A DNA stretch of 55,394 nucleotides from positions 1 to 55,394 of the forward strand of contig CALABS010000067.1 in the NCBI GenBank assembly GCA_937887565.1, in the 5' to 3' direction. The notes below the pieces were generated by a model. The model was not told the DNA's origin, did no database searches, and saw only the letters and a program-made list of their open reading frames with translations. A program made the translations under genes and the position numbers. Every line of letters begins with the position of its first letter. Within the stretch, counting starts at the first letter, position 1. Source of the DNA: an uncultured Rhodospirillaceae bacterium (GTDB taxonomy: Bacteria; Pseudomonadota; Alphaproteobacteria; Rhodospirillales; Magnetospirillaceae). Of this stretch, positions 1-7,548 are shown piece after piece.

Positions 1-55
1 TTGGATTGCCGACGTCCAGTGTGCGGTTAGCTGGACGGGGCGGACCATCCCATTA

Positions 56-580
56 GTGGTGACGCCCGCCGCCAGGCGTATCGCCGTCGCCCATGTCCGG
101 GAGGTGTTCGGACTGAGCGAGCGTCGGGCGTGTCTGATCGTCGGCGTGTCGCGCCGGGTGGCCGACACCTCGCTGTCCGGCGCCCGGGTTGCCCGAGAAC
201 TCGACGCCCTGATCGCCAGGCGGGGCAGACCGATCACGGTGGTCTCCGACAACGGCTCCGAGCTGACCAGTATGGCCATCCTGCGCTGGTGCCAGGATCG
301 ACGAGTGGAATGGCACTACATCGCCCCCGGCAAGCCCATGCAGAGCGGCTTCGTCGAGAGCTTCAACGGCAGGCTGCGGGACGAGTGCCTCAACGAGACG
401 CTGTTCACGGCCTGGAAGGAGGACTACAACCACGTGCGGCCCCACACCGCGCTGGGCGGCATCGCCCCTGCGCAGGCCGCCGCACGAACGCGAACGCAAT
501 GTGGGCCGGGGCATGCCCCGGCCCACATTGCCATCCCCGCCCAAATCGGGCATCAAACGGCGACGGGGCTCTACCTCTGA
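56..580 (+). pseudogene. IS3-family transposase (orfB), internally deleted
   Basis: The translation carries the DDE integrase core of IS3-family OrfB: a D followed by NGSELTS, then HYIAPGKPMQSGFVESFNG with the catalytic E, and NETLFT...YNHVRPHTALGG near the end. The N-terminal part (VTPAARRIAVAHVREVFGLS) runs directly from SRR into VADTSLSGARVAREL, so the helix-turn-helix linker and the region of the first catalytic Asp are missing. A second, short in-frame gap lies between LFT and AWKEDYNHVR, where full-length relatives have about nine more residues. The frame stays open to the window edge, so the 5' part or orfA may lie outside. The protein would be inactive because a third of the catalytic domain is absent. 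Confidence 0.85.
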
Positions 581-590
581 GTGGTCTCAA

Positions 591-749
591 TCAGGGGAAC
601 AGGTCAAACAGGCCGAACAGCCGCAGTACGGCATCAACGTGGAATAGATCCGCCTGGAGGCGGGCCAGTTCCTGCTGGAAGTCTATGATTCGGCCAGCGA
701 TTGCCGATCGTTTGTCGCGTAGGCTGGAGAGGGTGGCGGTGTCACTCAT
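591..749 (-). pseudogene. Truncated small protein of the type that precedes transposon recombinases
   Basis: A 52-codon reading frame starts MSDTATLSSLRDKRSAIAGR and continues as an amphipathic helical protein ending in LRLFGLFDLFP. The pattern (start MSDTATL, an RA/SA-LAG-type helix, a DAVLRLF segment) resembles a roughly 60-70 residue protein found just upstream of serine recombinase genes in alphaproteobacterial transposons. Those relatives continue past RLF with an acidic and Pro-rich tail. Here the frame instead runs into the end of the IS3 remnant. I infer that the IS insertion cut off the tail and the neighbouring recombinase. The family assignment is from memory of such proteins and is tentative. 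Confidence 0.45.
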
Positions 750-795
750 GTCCCCGAATCTACGGGAAACCGGCTCCGCCCGTCATTTTCCGGGT

Positions 796-819
796 GGTGG
801 CGTTTGTTACATAATACCG
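796..819 (+). repeat. 24-bp direct repeat, copy 1 (partner 1862-1885)
   Basis: The string ggtggcgtttgttacataat followed by accg occurs here and, with two mismatches, at 1862-1885 (ggtggcgtttgctacataat, then gccg). Both copies have the same orientation and lie about 1.07 kb apart. They flank tRNA-Arg and the block of gene remnants. They could be duplicated promoter pieces of the transposon-type small ORF at 591-749, or scars of an excision or insertion. Confidence 0.6.
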
Positions 820-825
820 AGAGAT

Positions 826-902
<77 letters not shown>

Positions 903-927
903 GCGGGGCCACGACGGGCGAACGCCT

Positions 928-956
928 CATATAGCGCAAGGCGCGGCGGAAGGCAA
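928..956 (-). promoter_or_regulatory. Promoter of tRNA-Arg
   Basis: On the minus strand TTGCCT (951-956) and TATATG (928-933) are separated by 17 nt and lie 25 nt upstream of the tRNA 5' end. Spacing and position are typical for a sigma-70 class promoter. Confidence 0.6.
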
Positions 957-1042
957 AGGGGGAAACGATCTTTGGGCTGCTGCGCGCGACTGTCGGATGA
1001 GAGCCTGTGTGCCGAGGCTGTGCCTCTGGCATAGGATCGCTG

Positions 1043-1345
1043 ATGACAGGGCGTACGGCTTCCCCCATGTTCGACGGCATTCGCCGGTTTCAAAAAGCTA
1101 ATGGCCTGAAGGTGGACGGTTTCATACGTCCCGGCGGGCCGACCGAGCGGGCCATCAACCAGCAGGTGGCGGGCGGCGGTGGATACCGCGCCATCGACTC
1201 GTCGAGCTTGTTTCGGCAGTTCGATAGGTTCGCATCGAAAGCCGATGATCCTGAAGAAAAAAGACCGCAAGTACCAAACTTCGGGAACCTGCGACATTCA
1301 TATGTGATGCTTGACCATTCCAGGCCACGGGGAGTTTCAAAATGA
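1043..1345 (+). pseudogene. Remnant of a peptidoglycan-binding-domain protein
   Basis: An open frame contains GIRRFQKANGLKVDGFIRPG followed by GPTERAIN at roughly 1070-1160. This matches the repeat pattern of PG_binding_1-like domains (a-b-xFQ-xxnGL-x-VDG-x-x-GGPTxxa). In intact proteins this unit lies in a longer secreted or phage-type protein. Here it is isolated, has no signal peptide, and is followed by an unrelated low-complexity tail. The frame is therefore probably a decayed fragment. The upstream stretch 903-1042 holds only the tRNA promoter. Confidence 0.4.
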
Positions 1346-1659
1346 CGCCCCTCCCGACCAGTTCTCTTGAATGGACGACTGATGCTTCACGGATCGATTT
1401 TGACAACCTTGTGGCCCTGCTGGACGCGGTCGCAGGTAAAGGCTTGGCCGAAAATTACGAGTACTTCCGGAAAGCCCCTCAATTCATCTCCAAAAATTTT
1501 TCGGGCATCGCTCACGGACTTTTCGCTCTTAACGAAGGTCTCCTCGTTGGATATGCGCGCGCCTTCAGCGACGACCTCATGAGCGCTTGGCTGAGTGATA
1601 TCTACGTTCACCCCGATTGGCGGCGGAAGGGCAGCCGAACATCGCGTCTTCCGGCCTGA
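1342..1659 (+). pseudogene. Truncated GNAT-family acetyltransferase
   Basis: The first 97 codons look like an N-terminal GNAT domain: a helix-rich start, GLLVGYARAFSDD, then the beta4/alpha3 segment SDIYVHPDWRRKG. That segment is the start of the acetyl-CoA pyrophosphate-binding signature (R/Q-x-x-G-x-G/A). After RRKG the frame switches to SRTSRLPA and stops, so the second half of the CoA-binding fold is missing. The break falls where a fragment of a different gene begins. The start ATG at 1342 lies 15 nt after a cacgggg tract, a weak ribosome site. Non-functional by inference. Confidence 0.6.
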
Positions 1660-1800
1660 TCTCGTCCCTTATTGCCCAAGCGGCCAAGGCGGTGGACGAG
1701 CAATGCTTCACCACCCGTTTCCTGGCCGGGGAATGGACCGACGTGTTGGACGCATGGCAATTGCGGACCTGGGAGGATTACCGCGACGCGGCCCTTTGCC
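1650..1800 (+). pseudogene. Fragment resembling the C-terminal part of a UvrD-like DNA helicase
   Basis: In the +1 frame relative to the GNAT remnant, the window reads ...LIAQAAKAVDEQCFTTRFLA then GEWTDVLDAWQLRTWEDYRD. This resembles the segment of large UvrD/Rep-type helicases in which an EW..VvDaWql.sWe.YRDv motif is followed by GRKTRL. Here it ends abruptly after YRDAA. No helicase motifs with catalytic residues are present. The assignment comes from motif memory and could be wrong. Confidence 0.35.
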
Positions 1801-1861
1801 CTCACCACATTAGCTTGGTGGCGAGCTTAGACGACTCTCCGCAGAAAACGGAATTGGCCTC

Positions 1862-1885
1862 GGTGGCGTTTGCTACATAATGCCG
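1862..1885 (+). repeat. 24-bp direct repeat, copy 2 (partner 796-819)
   Basis: This is the second copy of the ggtggcgttt...acataat repeat, with 22 of 24 positions identical to copy 1. It marks the right border of the remnant block. Beyond it lies the leader of ahcY. Confidence 0.6.
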
Positions 1886-1964
1886 CAATCTTTCCGCCGC
1901 CCCGAGAGGCAACCTCCCACCGTTTCCGTTTCCCTGGCCGGCCGTTGCCGGGCCGGGCCGGGCC

Positions 1965-1983
1965 GCCGACGTTTCCCGTCGGC
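1965..1983 (+). other. GC-rich hairpin in the ahcY upstream region
   Basis: GCCGACG and CGTCGGC form a perfect 7-bp stem around a five-nt loop (TTTCC), flanked by further GGCCGGGCC repeats. No T tract follows, so it is not an intrinsic terminator. It lies upstream of the AT-rich operator-like site, and its role is unknown. Confidence 0.4.
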
Positions 1984-2021
1984 CGGGCCGTGGCGGCGAT
2001 TTGGCGGACGGCCATTCCCAC

Positions 2022-2037
2022 ATAAACATATCTTTAT
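2022..2037 (+). promoter_or_regulatory. AT-rich palindrome, candidate SahR operator of ahcY
   Basis: The 16-mer ataaacatatctttat differs by one base from the perfect palindrome ATAAAGATATCTTTAT. It sits in the only AT-rich stretch of a GC-rich intergenic region, 75 nt upstream of the ahcY start. ArsR-family SahR regulators control S-adenosylhomocysteine recycling genes in Proteobacteria through palindromes of this kind. The specific assignment is inference, since no regulator gene is in the window. Confidence 0.5.
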
Positions 2038-2111
2038 ATCCAATTGCCATTCGTCGCCGGGGCTGGTACAACCGGTTCAGGCTCACCCCTCGCGAAGGGC
2101 AAAGGAATCCC

Positions 2112-3503
<1,392 letters not shown>

Positions 3504-3510
3504 GCGTGAA

Positions 3511-3536
3511 GGGCCGCCCCGCCGGGCGGCCCTTTT
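3511..3536 (+). terminator. Intrinsic terminator of ahcY
   Basis: A perfect 9-bp GC stem (gggccgccc / gggcggccc) with a four-nt loop is followed by TTTT, starting 7 nt after the ahcY stop codon. Confidence 0.85.
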
Positions 3537-3557
3537 CGTTTCCGGCGGTCGGCGCTA

Positions 3558-3609
3558 GTGCACTGATACAGTCGGATGGTACACTGACCATCCGACTGTA
3601 TCAGTGCAC
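3558..3609. repeat. Perfect 23-bp inverted repeat, 6-nt spacer
   Basis: Arms 3558-3580 and 3587-3609 are exact reverse complements (arm begins gtgcactgatacagtcgg). They contain TGATACAGT/ACTGTATCA cores like those bound by GntR/MocR-type regulators. No T tract follows. It may be an operator relic, a hairpin element or a MITE-like insertion. Confidence 0.8.
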
Positions 3610-3636
3610 AATTCTTTGATTTTGTGAGCCGATTCA

Positions 3637-3674
3637 CCAGACCGACGGTTCAGGGACCTGAACCGTCGGTCTGG
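3637..3674. repeat. Perfect 18-bp inverted repeat, 2-nt spacer
   Basis: Arms 3637-3654 and 3657-3674 are exact reverse complements (arm ccagaccgacggttcagg). It ends 22 nt before the next gene's first possible start, and its sequence is unrelated to the preceding palindrome. It would form a near-cruciform structure or a leader hairpin. Confidence 0.8.
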
Positions 3675-3696
3675 GTCGGACCACTAGGATCGCGTC

Positions 3697-4098
3697 ATGT
3701 TGGGGGATGGGAGAGCGTCCGTGGCCGCCAAGGAAACACGCATCGTCGGGGTCGGCAGCGCCGAATTCAAGTTCGAGCGCGGCCTGCCCGACAAGGAAGG
3801 CCGCAAGCTCGGCGACCGCACGGTGGCGGCGGTGTGGAGCGCGCCGCTGGAGACCCGTGACGGCAAGATCCAGTCCGCCACCGTCAACGAATTCGACGAC
3901 GGCGTTCTCTACGGCCCGTCCTCGGTGCCCGGCACCGTGTCCGACTTCCCCGGCGCCTGCGCCACCGAGGTTACGGTGCGCTGGCTGCAACTGGCCAACG
4001 AGCACCTGGCCGGCCGCCTGGAGCGCCAGCGCAACATCGGCATGGCGGTAGGCGTCGCGCTGGCGGCACTGATGATCGTGCTGATCTCGTTCCGCTGA
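3697..4098 (+). CDS. Unknown protein with a C-terminal membrane anchor
   Basis: A 133-residue protein that I do not recognise. The first 110 residues are soluble and charged, with a VGVGSAEFKFERGLPDKEGRK stretch and several beta-type segments. A single hydrophobic segment, GMAVGVALAALMIVLISF, lies at the very C-terminus, so a tail-anchored inner-membrane protein facing the cytoplasm is the simplest model. An alternative GTG start at 3721 has a better ribosome site (GGGAG seven nt upstream) and would give 125 residues. The gene stands alone between the palindromes and the rplU promoter. Codon use matches its neighbours. Confidence 0.7.
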   Translation: MLGDGRASVAAKETRIVGVGSAEFKFERGLPDKEGRKLGDRTVAAVWSAPLETRDGKIQSATVNEFDDGVLYGPSSVPGTVSDFPGACATEVTVRWLQLANEHLAGRLERQRNIGMAVGVALAALMIVLISFR

Positions 4099-4248
4099 AA
4101 TCGCGAAAATTTTTCCGCAAAGCCCCATGTCTTGGTAGGGGAGGCGTCCTGCATCTTCTTGCGTTGCGGGAACGGACCCGGATGGCGGACAGTTCTCTTA
4201 CGCTTTCCGGATGGCAAGCGAACAGGGGATCAGAGGATGGAGGGGGCC

Positions 4249-4338
4249 ATGTGGAGATTTCACCTTCTCGCCGAATCGGGTGTATCCTGCCTGCCGGGCC
4301 TCGCCTATCTGCTGGTCGGGGTCCTGATCCTGTATTGA
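4249..4338 (+). CDS. Possible 29-residue single-span membrane peptide
   Basis: ATG at 4249 follows GGAGGGGG at 4239-4246, a very strong ribosome site. The frame encodes a short charged start (MWRFHLLAESG) and then a hydrophobic helix, LPGLAYLLVGVLILY, before TGA. A longer frame through the same codons begins at 4132 without a ribosome site and looks spurious upstream. The location between a membrane-anchored unknown protein and the rplU promoter gives no functional hint. Confidence 0.35.
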   Translation: MWRFHLLAESGVSCLPGLAYLLVGVLILY

Positions 4339-4370
4339 GCGGCCTGCCCGCACGGGGGCGCATCATCCCC

Positions 4371-4398
4371 TTGACTCTCGCCTTCGCCCGAGTATAGT
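4371..4398 (+). promoter_or_regulatory. Promoter of rplU-rpmA
   Basis: TTGACT (4371-4376) and TATAGT (4393-4398) are separated by 16 nt and lie about 65 nt upstream of rplU. It is the best sigma-70-like match in the region, as expected for a ribosomal protein operon. Confidence 0.7.
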
Positions 4399-4462
4399 TG
4401 CGCCCTCTCGCGCCGGGTCCCCCTTGGCGCGTCAGTTCATTTTTTGCTCAGGACGAAACGTG

Positions 4463-4765
4463 ATGTTCGCAGTCATTCAGACCGGCGGTAAGCAGTACAA
4501 GGTGGCCAAGGACGACGTGATCCGGGTCGAGAAGCTGACCGGCGACGCCGGCGCCGAAGTCGTCCTCGACCAGGTGCTGATGGTCGGCGACAAGATCGGC
4601 GCGCCGCTGGTCGATGGCGCCAAGGTCACCGCCCAGGTGGTCGCCCAGGCCCGCGGCCCCAAGCTGATCGTGTTCAAGAAGCGCCGCCGCCAGAATTCGC
4701 GCCGCAAGAACGGCCATCGCCAGGACATCACCATCCTGCGCATCACCGACATCGCTGCCGGCTGA
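4463..4765 (+). CDS. rplU: 50S ribosomal protein L21
   Basis: A 100-residue basic protein of the large ribosomal subunit. The start MFAVIQTGGKQYKVAKDDVI is diagnostic, as are the L21 signature VFKKRRRQNSRRKNGHRQ and the terminal ILRITDI. The ATG at 4463 gives the canonical N-terminus. The same frame extends 13 codons upstream, but these do not resemble L21. It is the first gene of the usual rplU-rpmA pair, 34 nt before rpmA, transcribed from the strong promoter at 4371-4398. Confidence 0.97.
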   Translation: MFAVIQTGGKQYKVAKDDVIRVEKLTGDAGAEVVLDQVLMVGDKIGAPLVDGAKVTAQVVAQARGPKLIVFKKRRRQNSRRKNGHRQDITILRITDIAAG

Positions 4766-4799
4766 TCCCGGCGCGGACAGGTTCAAGGAGTAAGTCCCC

Positions 4800-5066
4800 A
4801 TGGCTCACAAAAAGGCAGGCGGTTCCTCCCGCAACGGCCGCGACTCCGCCGGTCAGCGACTTGGCGTGAAGAAGTTCGGCGGCGAGCTGGTGCTGGCCGG
4901 CAACATCATCGTCCGCCAGCGCGGCACCAAGTTCTATCCCGGCGCCAATGTCGGTATGGGCAAGGACCACACCCTGTTCGCCACCTCGGCGGGCAAGGTC
5001 GCGTTCCGCCACAAGGGCGAGCGCACCTTCGTGGTCGTCGAGCCGCTGCCGGAGGCCGCCGAGTAA
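4800..5066 (+). CDS. rpmA: 50S ribosomal protein L27
   Basis: An 88-residue protein at the peptidyl-transferase centre. It begins MAHKKAGGSSRNGRDS, the classical L27 N-terminus that reaches the P-site tRNA, and continues with GQRLGVKKFGG and the IVRQRGTKFYPG signature. There is no cleavable N-terminal extension of the Firmicutes type. A GGAGTAAG ribosome site precedes the ATG. The operon ends in a strong hairpin with a T tract at 5096-5124. Confidence 0.97.
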   Translation: MAHKKAGGSSRNGRDSAGQRLGVKKFGGELVLAGNIIVRQRGTKFYPGANVGMGKDHTLFATSAGKVAFRHKGERTFVVVEPLPEAAE

Positions 5067-5095
5067 GGCCGTTCTCCGCGCGCCAGTGTTTCGAG

Positions 5096-5124
5096 AAGGG
5101 GAACGGCTTTCCGTTCCCCTTTTT
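5096..5124 (+). terminator. Intrinsic terminator of rplU-rpmA
   Basis: An 11-bp stem (aaggggaacgg / ccgttcccctt) with a CTTT loop runs into a T tract, 30 nt after the rpmA stop. Confidence 0.85.
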
Positions 5125-5149
5125 GTATTCCAGCGTGAATGCGTGTTCC

Positions 5150-5258
5150 CGGGCACCCGGAGCGAGCCGAAGGCGAGTGACTGGCGCGTTGAGCGCCCCG
5201 GAGCGGAGCGAAGGTAGGCCAAGCGCGCGGATGCGCGCGCCCGGCGCGTGAGGGCACA
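5150..5258 (+). repeat. Dispersed intergenic repeat, copy 1
   Basis: The stretch from about ggagcgagccgaaggcgagt through aagcgcgcgg...gcgcgcccggcgcgtgagg recurs in reverse orientation at 13801-13927. Shared blocks are GGAGCGAG, GACTGGC.CGTTGAG, GAGCG.AGCG, CCAAGCGCGCGGA.GCGCGCG and CCCGGCGC.TGAGG. It ends only a few nt before obgE, so it lies in or near that gene's leader and probably holds its ribosome site region. Confidence 0.7.
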
Positions 5259-5264
5259 AGAAAA

Positions 5265-6416
5265 ATGAAGTTCCTCGATCAGGCCAAGATTTTCGTGAAA
5301 AGCGGCGACGGCGGGGCCGGGGCGTGCTCGTTCCGGCGCGAGAAGTACATCGAGTTCGGCGGGCCCGACGGCGGCGATGGCGGCCGGGGCGGCGACGTCA
5401 TCTTCGAATGCGTCGACAACCTCAACACCCTGATCGATTTCCGCTACCAGCAGCACTACAAGGCCAGGATCGGCCATCACGGCCAGGGCCGCAACAAGAC
5501 CGGCGGCAAGGGCGACGACATCGTCATCAAGGTCCCCGTCGGCACCCAGATCCTCGACGAGGACAAGGAGACGGTGCTGGCCGACCTGACCCTGGCCGGC
5601 GACCGCATCGTGCTGCTCAGGGGCGGCGACGGCGGCTTCGGCAACGCCCATTACAAGACCTCCACCAACCAGGCGCCCCGCCGCGCCGACGAGGGCTGGC
5701 CCGGCCAGGAGATGTGGGTGTGGCTGCGGCTCAAGCTGATCGCCGACGCCGGCCTGGTCGGCCTGCCCAATGCCGGCAAGTCCACCTTCCTGGCCGCCGT
5801 CACCCGCGCCCGGCCGAAGATCGCCGACTATCCCTTCACGACGCTGCACCCCAACCTGGGCGTGGTCTACCTGCAGGGGGAGGAGTTCATCCTGGCCGAC
5901 ATCCCCGGCCTGATCGAGGGCGCCCACGAGGGCGCCGGCATCGGCGACCGCTTCCTGGGCCATATCGAGCGCACCCGCGTGCTGCTGCATCTGGTGGACG
6001 GCACCCAGGACGACGTCGCCGAGGCCTATCACGTGGTGCGCGGCGAATTGGAGGCCTATGGCGGCGGGCTGGACGACAAGCCCGAGGTGGTGGCGCTCAA
6101 CAAGTGCGACTCGCTGACCGCCGAGGACATCAAGGACAAGTTGGCGACCCTGGAAGAGGCCGTGGGCGGCAAGGTGTTCACCCTGTCGGGCGTCTCGGGC
6201 GTCGGCCTCAAGGAGGTGCTGGGCGCGCTGGCCGTGCACATCCGCGAGGCCCGCGCCGCCGAGCCCGAGGTGCTGGCCGCCTCCAACGCCTTCGGCCACG
6301 GCAAGCGCTCGACTCCCGGCTTCGCCTCCTCGCAGCACGACGAGGACGGCGACGACGGCTGGGTCCAGGGCCCCGACGGCTCGTGGCACCCCATGGACGA
6401 CCACGACGAGGATTAG
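5265..6416 (+). CDS. obgE: GTPase Obg/CgtA, ribosome assembly and stress GTPase
   Basis: A 383-residue protein. The N-terminal Obg fold (about 1-158) contains the Gly-rich loops GDGGAGACSFRREKYIEFGG and GPDGGDGGRGGDV. The GTPase domain has G1 GLPNAGKS at 166-173, the TTLHPNLG switch, G3 DIPG at 212-215 and G4 NKCD at 279-282. An acidic tail ends in DDHDED. Obg binds the 50S subunit and links ribosome maturation to nucleotide levels; conservation next to rplU-rpmA is typical. It opens the run obgE-proB-proA-nadD-rsfS-rlmH, with proB starting 11 nt downstream. Confidence 0.97.
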   Translation: MKFLDQAKIFVKSGDGGAGACSFRREKYIEFGGPDGGDGGRGGDVIFECVDNLNTLIDFRYQQHYKARIGHHGQGRNKTGGKGDDIVIKVPVGTQILDEDKETVLADLTLAGDRIVLLRGGDGGFGNAHYKTSTNQAPRRADEGWPGQEMWVWLRLKLIADAGLVGLPNAGKSTFLAAVTRARPKIADYPFTTLHPNLGVVYLQGEEFILADIPGLIEGAHEGAGIGDRFLGHIERTRVLLHLVDGTQDDVAEAYHVVRGELEAYGGGLDDKPEVVALNKCDSLTAEDIKDKLATLEEAVGGKVFTLSGVSGVGLKEVLGALAVHIREARAAEPEVLAASNAFGHGKRSTPGFASSQHDEDGDDGWVQGPDGSWHPMDDHDED

Positions 6417-6427
6417 GGGCGCCCTCC

Positions 6428-7543
6428 ATGAACCCCATCGCCGACGCCAAGCGCCTCATCGTCAAGATCGGTTCGTCGCTGCTGGTGGACGAGGCCAGCG
6501 GGCACGTCCACCGCGGTTGGCTGGATTCGCTGTGCGACGACGTGGCGCGGCTGAGGGCGGGGGGCACCGAGGTGATCCTGGTGTCGTCGGGGGCGGTGGC
6601 GGTGGGCCGCCGCCATCTGGGGCTGCAGCCGCCGCTCAGGCTGGAGCACAAGCAGGCCGCCGCCGCCACCGGCCAGATCCGCCTTGCCCACGCCTACCAG
6701 GAATCCCTGGCCCGGCACTCCATCACCGTCGCCCAGGTGCTGCTGACGCTGGAGGATTCCGAGGACCGCCGCCGCTACCTCAACGCCCGCAACACCTTGG
6801 ACACCCTGCTGCGGCTGGGGGCGGTGCCGGTCATCAACGAGAACGACACCGTGGCCACCGCCGAGATCCGCTTCGGCGACAACGACCGTCTGGCCGCCCG
6901 CGTCGCCCAGATGTGCGCCGCCGACACCCTGGTGCTGTTCTCGGACATCGACGGGCTCTACACCGCCGATCCGCGCCGGAACCCCGACGCCGAATTCCTG
7001 CCAGAGGTGCGGGAGATGACGCCGGAGATCGAGGCCATGGCCGGTGATCCCGGCACCGGCTACGGCTCGGGCGGCATGGTCACCAAGCTGGTGGCGGCCC
7101 GCATCTGCATGGGCGCGGGATGCCGCATGGCGATCACCCTCGGCAAGCCCATGAACCCGCTGGCCGCCATCGAGGCGGGCGCCCAGCGCGCCACCTGGTT
7201 CATGCCCAAGGCGACCCCGCAGGCGGCCCGCAAGCGCTGGATCGCCGGCGCCATGAGCCCGGCCGGCACCCTGGTGGTGGACGACGGCGCCAGGAAGGCG
7301 CTGGCCATGGGCCGCTCGCTGCTGCCGGCCGGCGTCACCGCCGTGGCCGGCGAGTTCGGGCGCGGCGAATGCGTGCTGGTGAAGTCGGCCGACGGCCGCG
7401 TGCTCGGGCGCGGCCTGGCCGCCTACGACGCCGCCGAGGCCCGCCGGATCATCGGCCGCAAGTCGGCCGACATCGAGGGCATCCTCGGCTACATTCGCGA
7501 GGACGAGCTGATCCATCGCGACGATCTGGTGATGGAGGGATAA
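6428..7543 (+). CDS. proB: Glutamate 5-kinase
   Basis: A 371-residue cytosolic enzyme that phosphorylates glutamate as the first step of proline synthesis. The amino-acid kinase domain shows KRLIVKIGSSLL, ILVSSGAVAVGRRHLGL, PVINENDTVAT...RFGDNDRLAARVA and FSDIDGLYTADPR. The last hundred residues form the RNA-binding-like PUA domain (GTLVVDDGARKAL...VLGRGLAAYDAAEARRIIGRKS). Full length with both domains suggests normal feedback control by proline. The short spacing to obgE and to proA (5 nt) indicates co-transcription. Confidence 0.96.
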   Translation: MNPIADAKRLIVKIGSSLLVDEASGHVHRGWLDSLCDDVARLRAGGTEVILVSSGAVAVGRRHLGLQPPLRLEHKQAAAATGQIRLAHAYQESLARHSITVAQVLLTLEDSEDRRRYLNARNTLDTLLRLGAVPVINENDTVATAEIRFGDNDRLAARVAQMCAADTLVLFSDIDGLYTADPRRNPDAEFLPEVREMTPEIEAMAGDPGTGYGSGGMVTKLVAARICMGAGCRMAITLGKPMNPLAAIEAGAQRATWFMPKATPQAARKRWIAGAMSPAGTLVVDDGARKALAMGRSLLPAGVTAVAGEFGRGECVLVKSADGRVLGRGLAAYDAAEARRIIGRKSADIEGILGYIREDELIHRDDLVMEG

Positions 7544-7548
7544 AGGTC

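Noticed and set aside
4132..4338. 68-codon frame before rplU
   Set aside because: Its start lacks a ribosome site and its first half has no protein-like features. The last 29 codons alone have a strong ribosome site and are listed instead.
4743..6404. Long open frame on the minus strand, antisense to obgE
   Set aside because: Its protein is Val/Ala/Gly/His-rich low-complexity text without domain motifs, and obgE on the plus strand is unambiguous. Long antisense frames are expected in DNA of this GC content.
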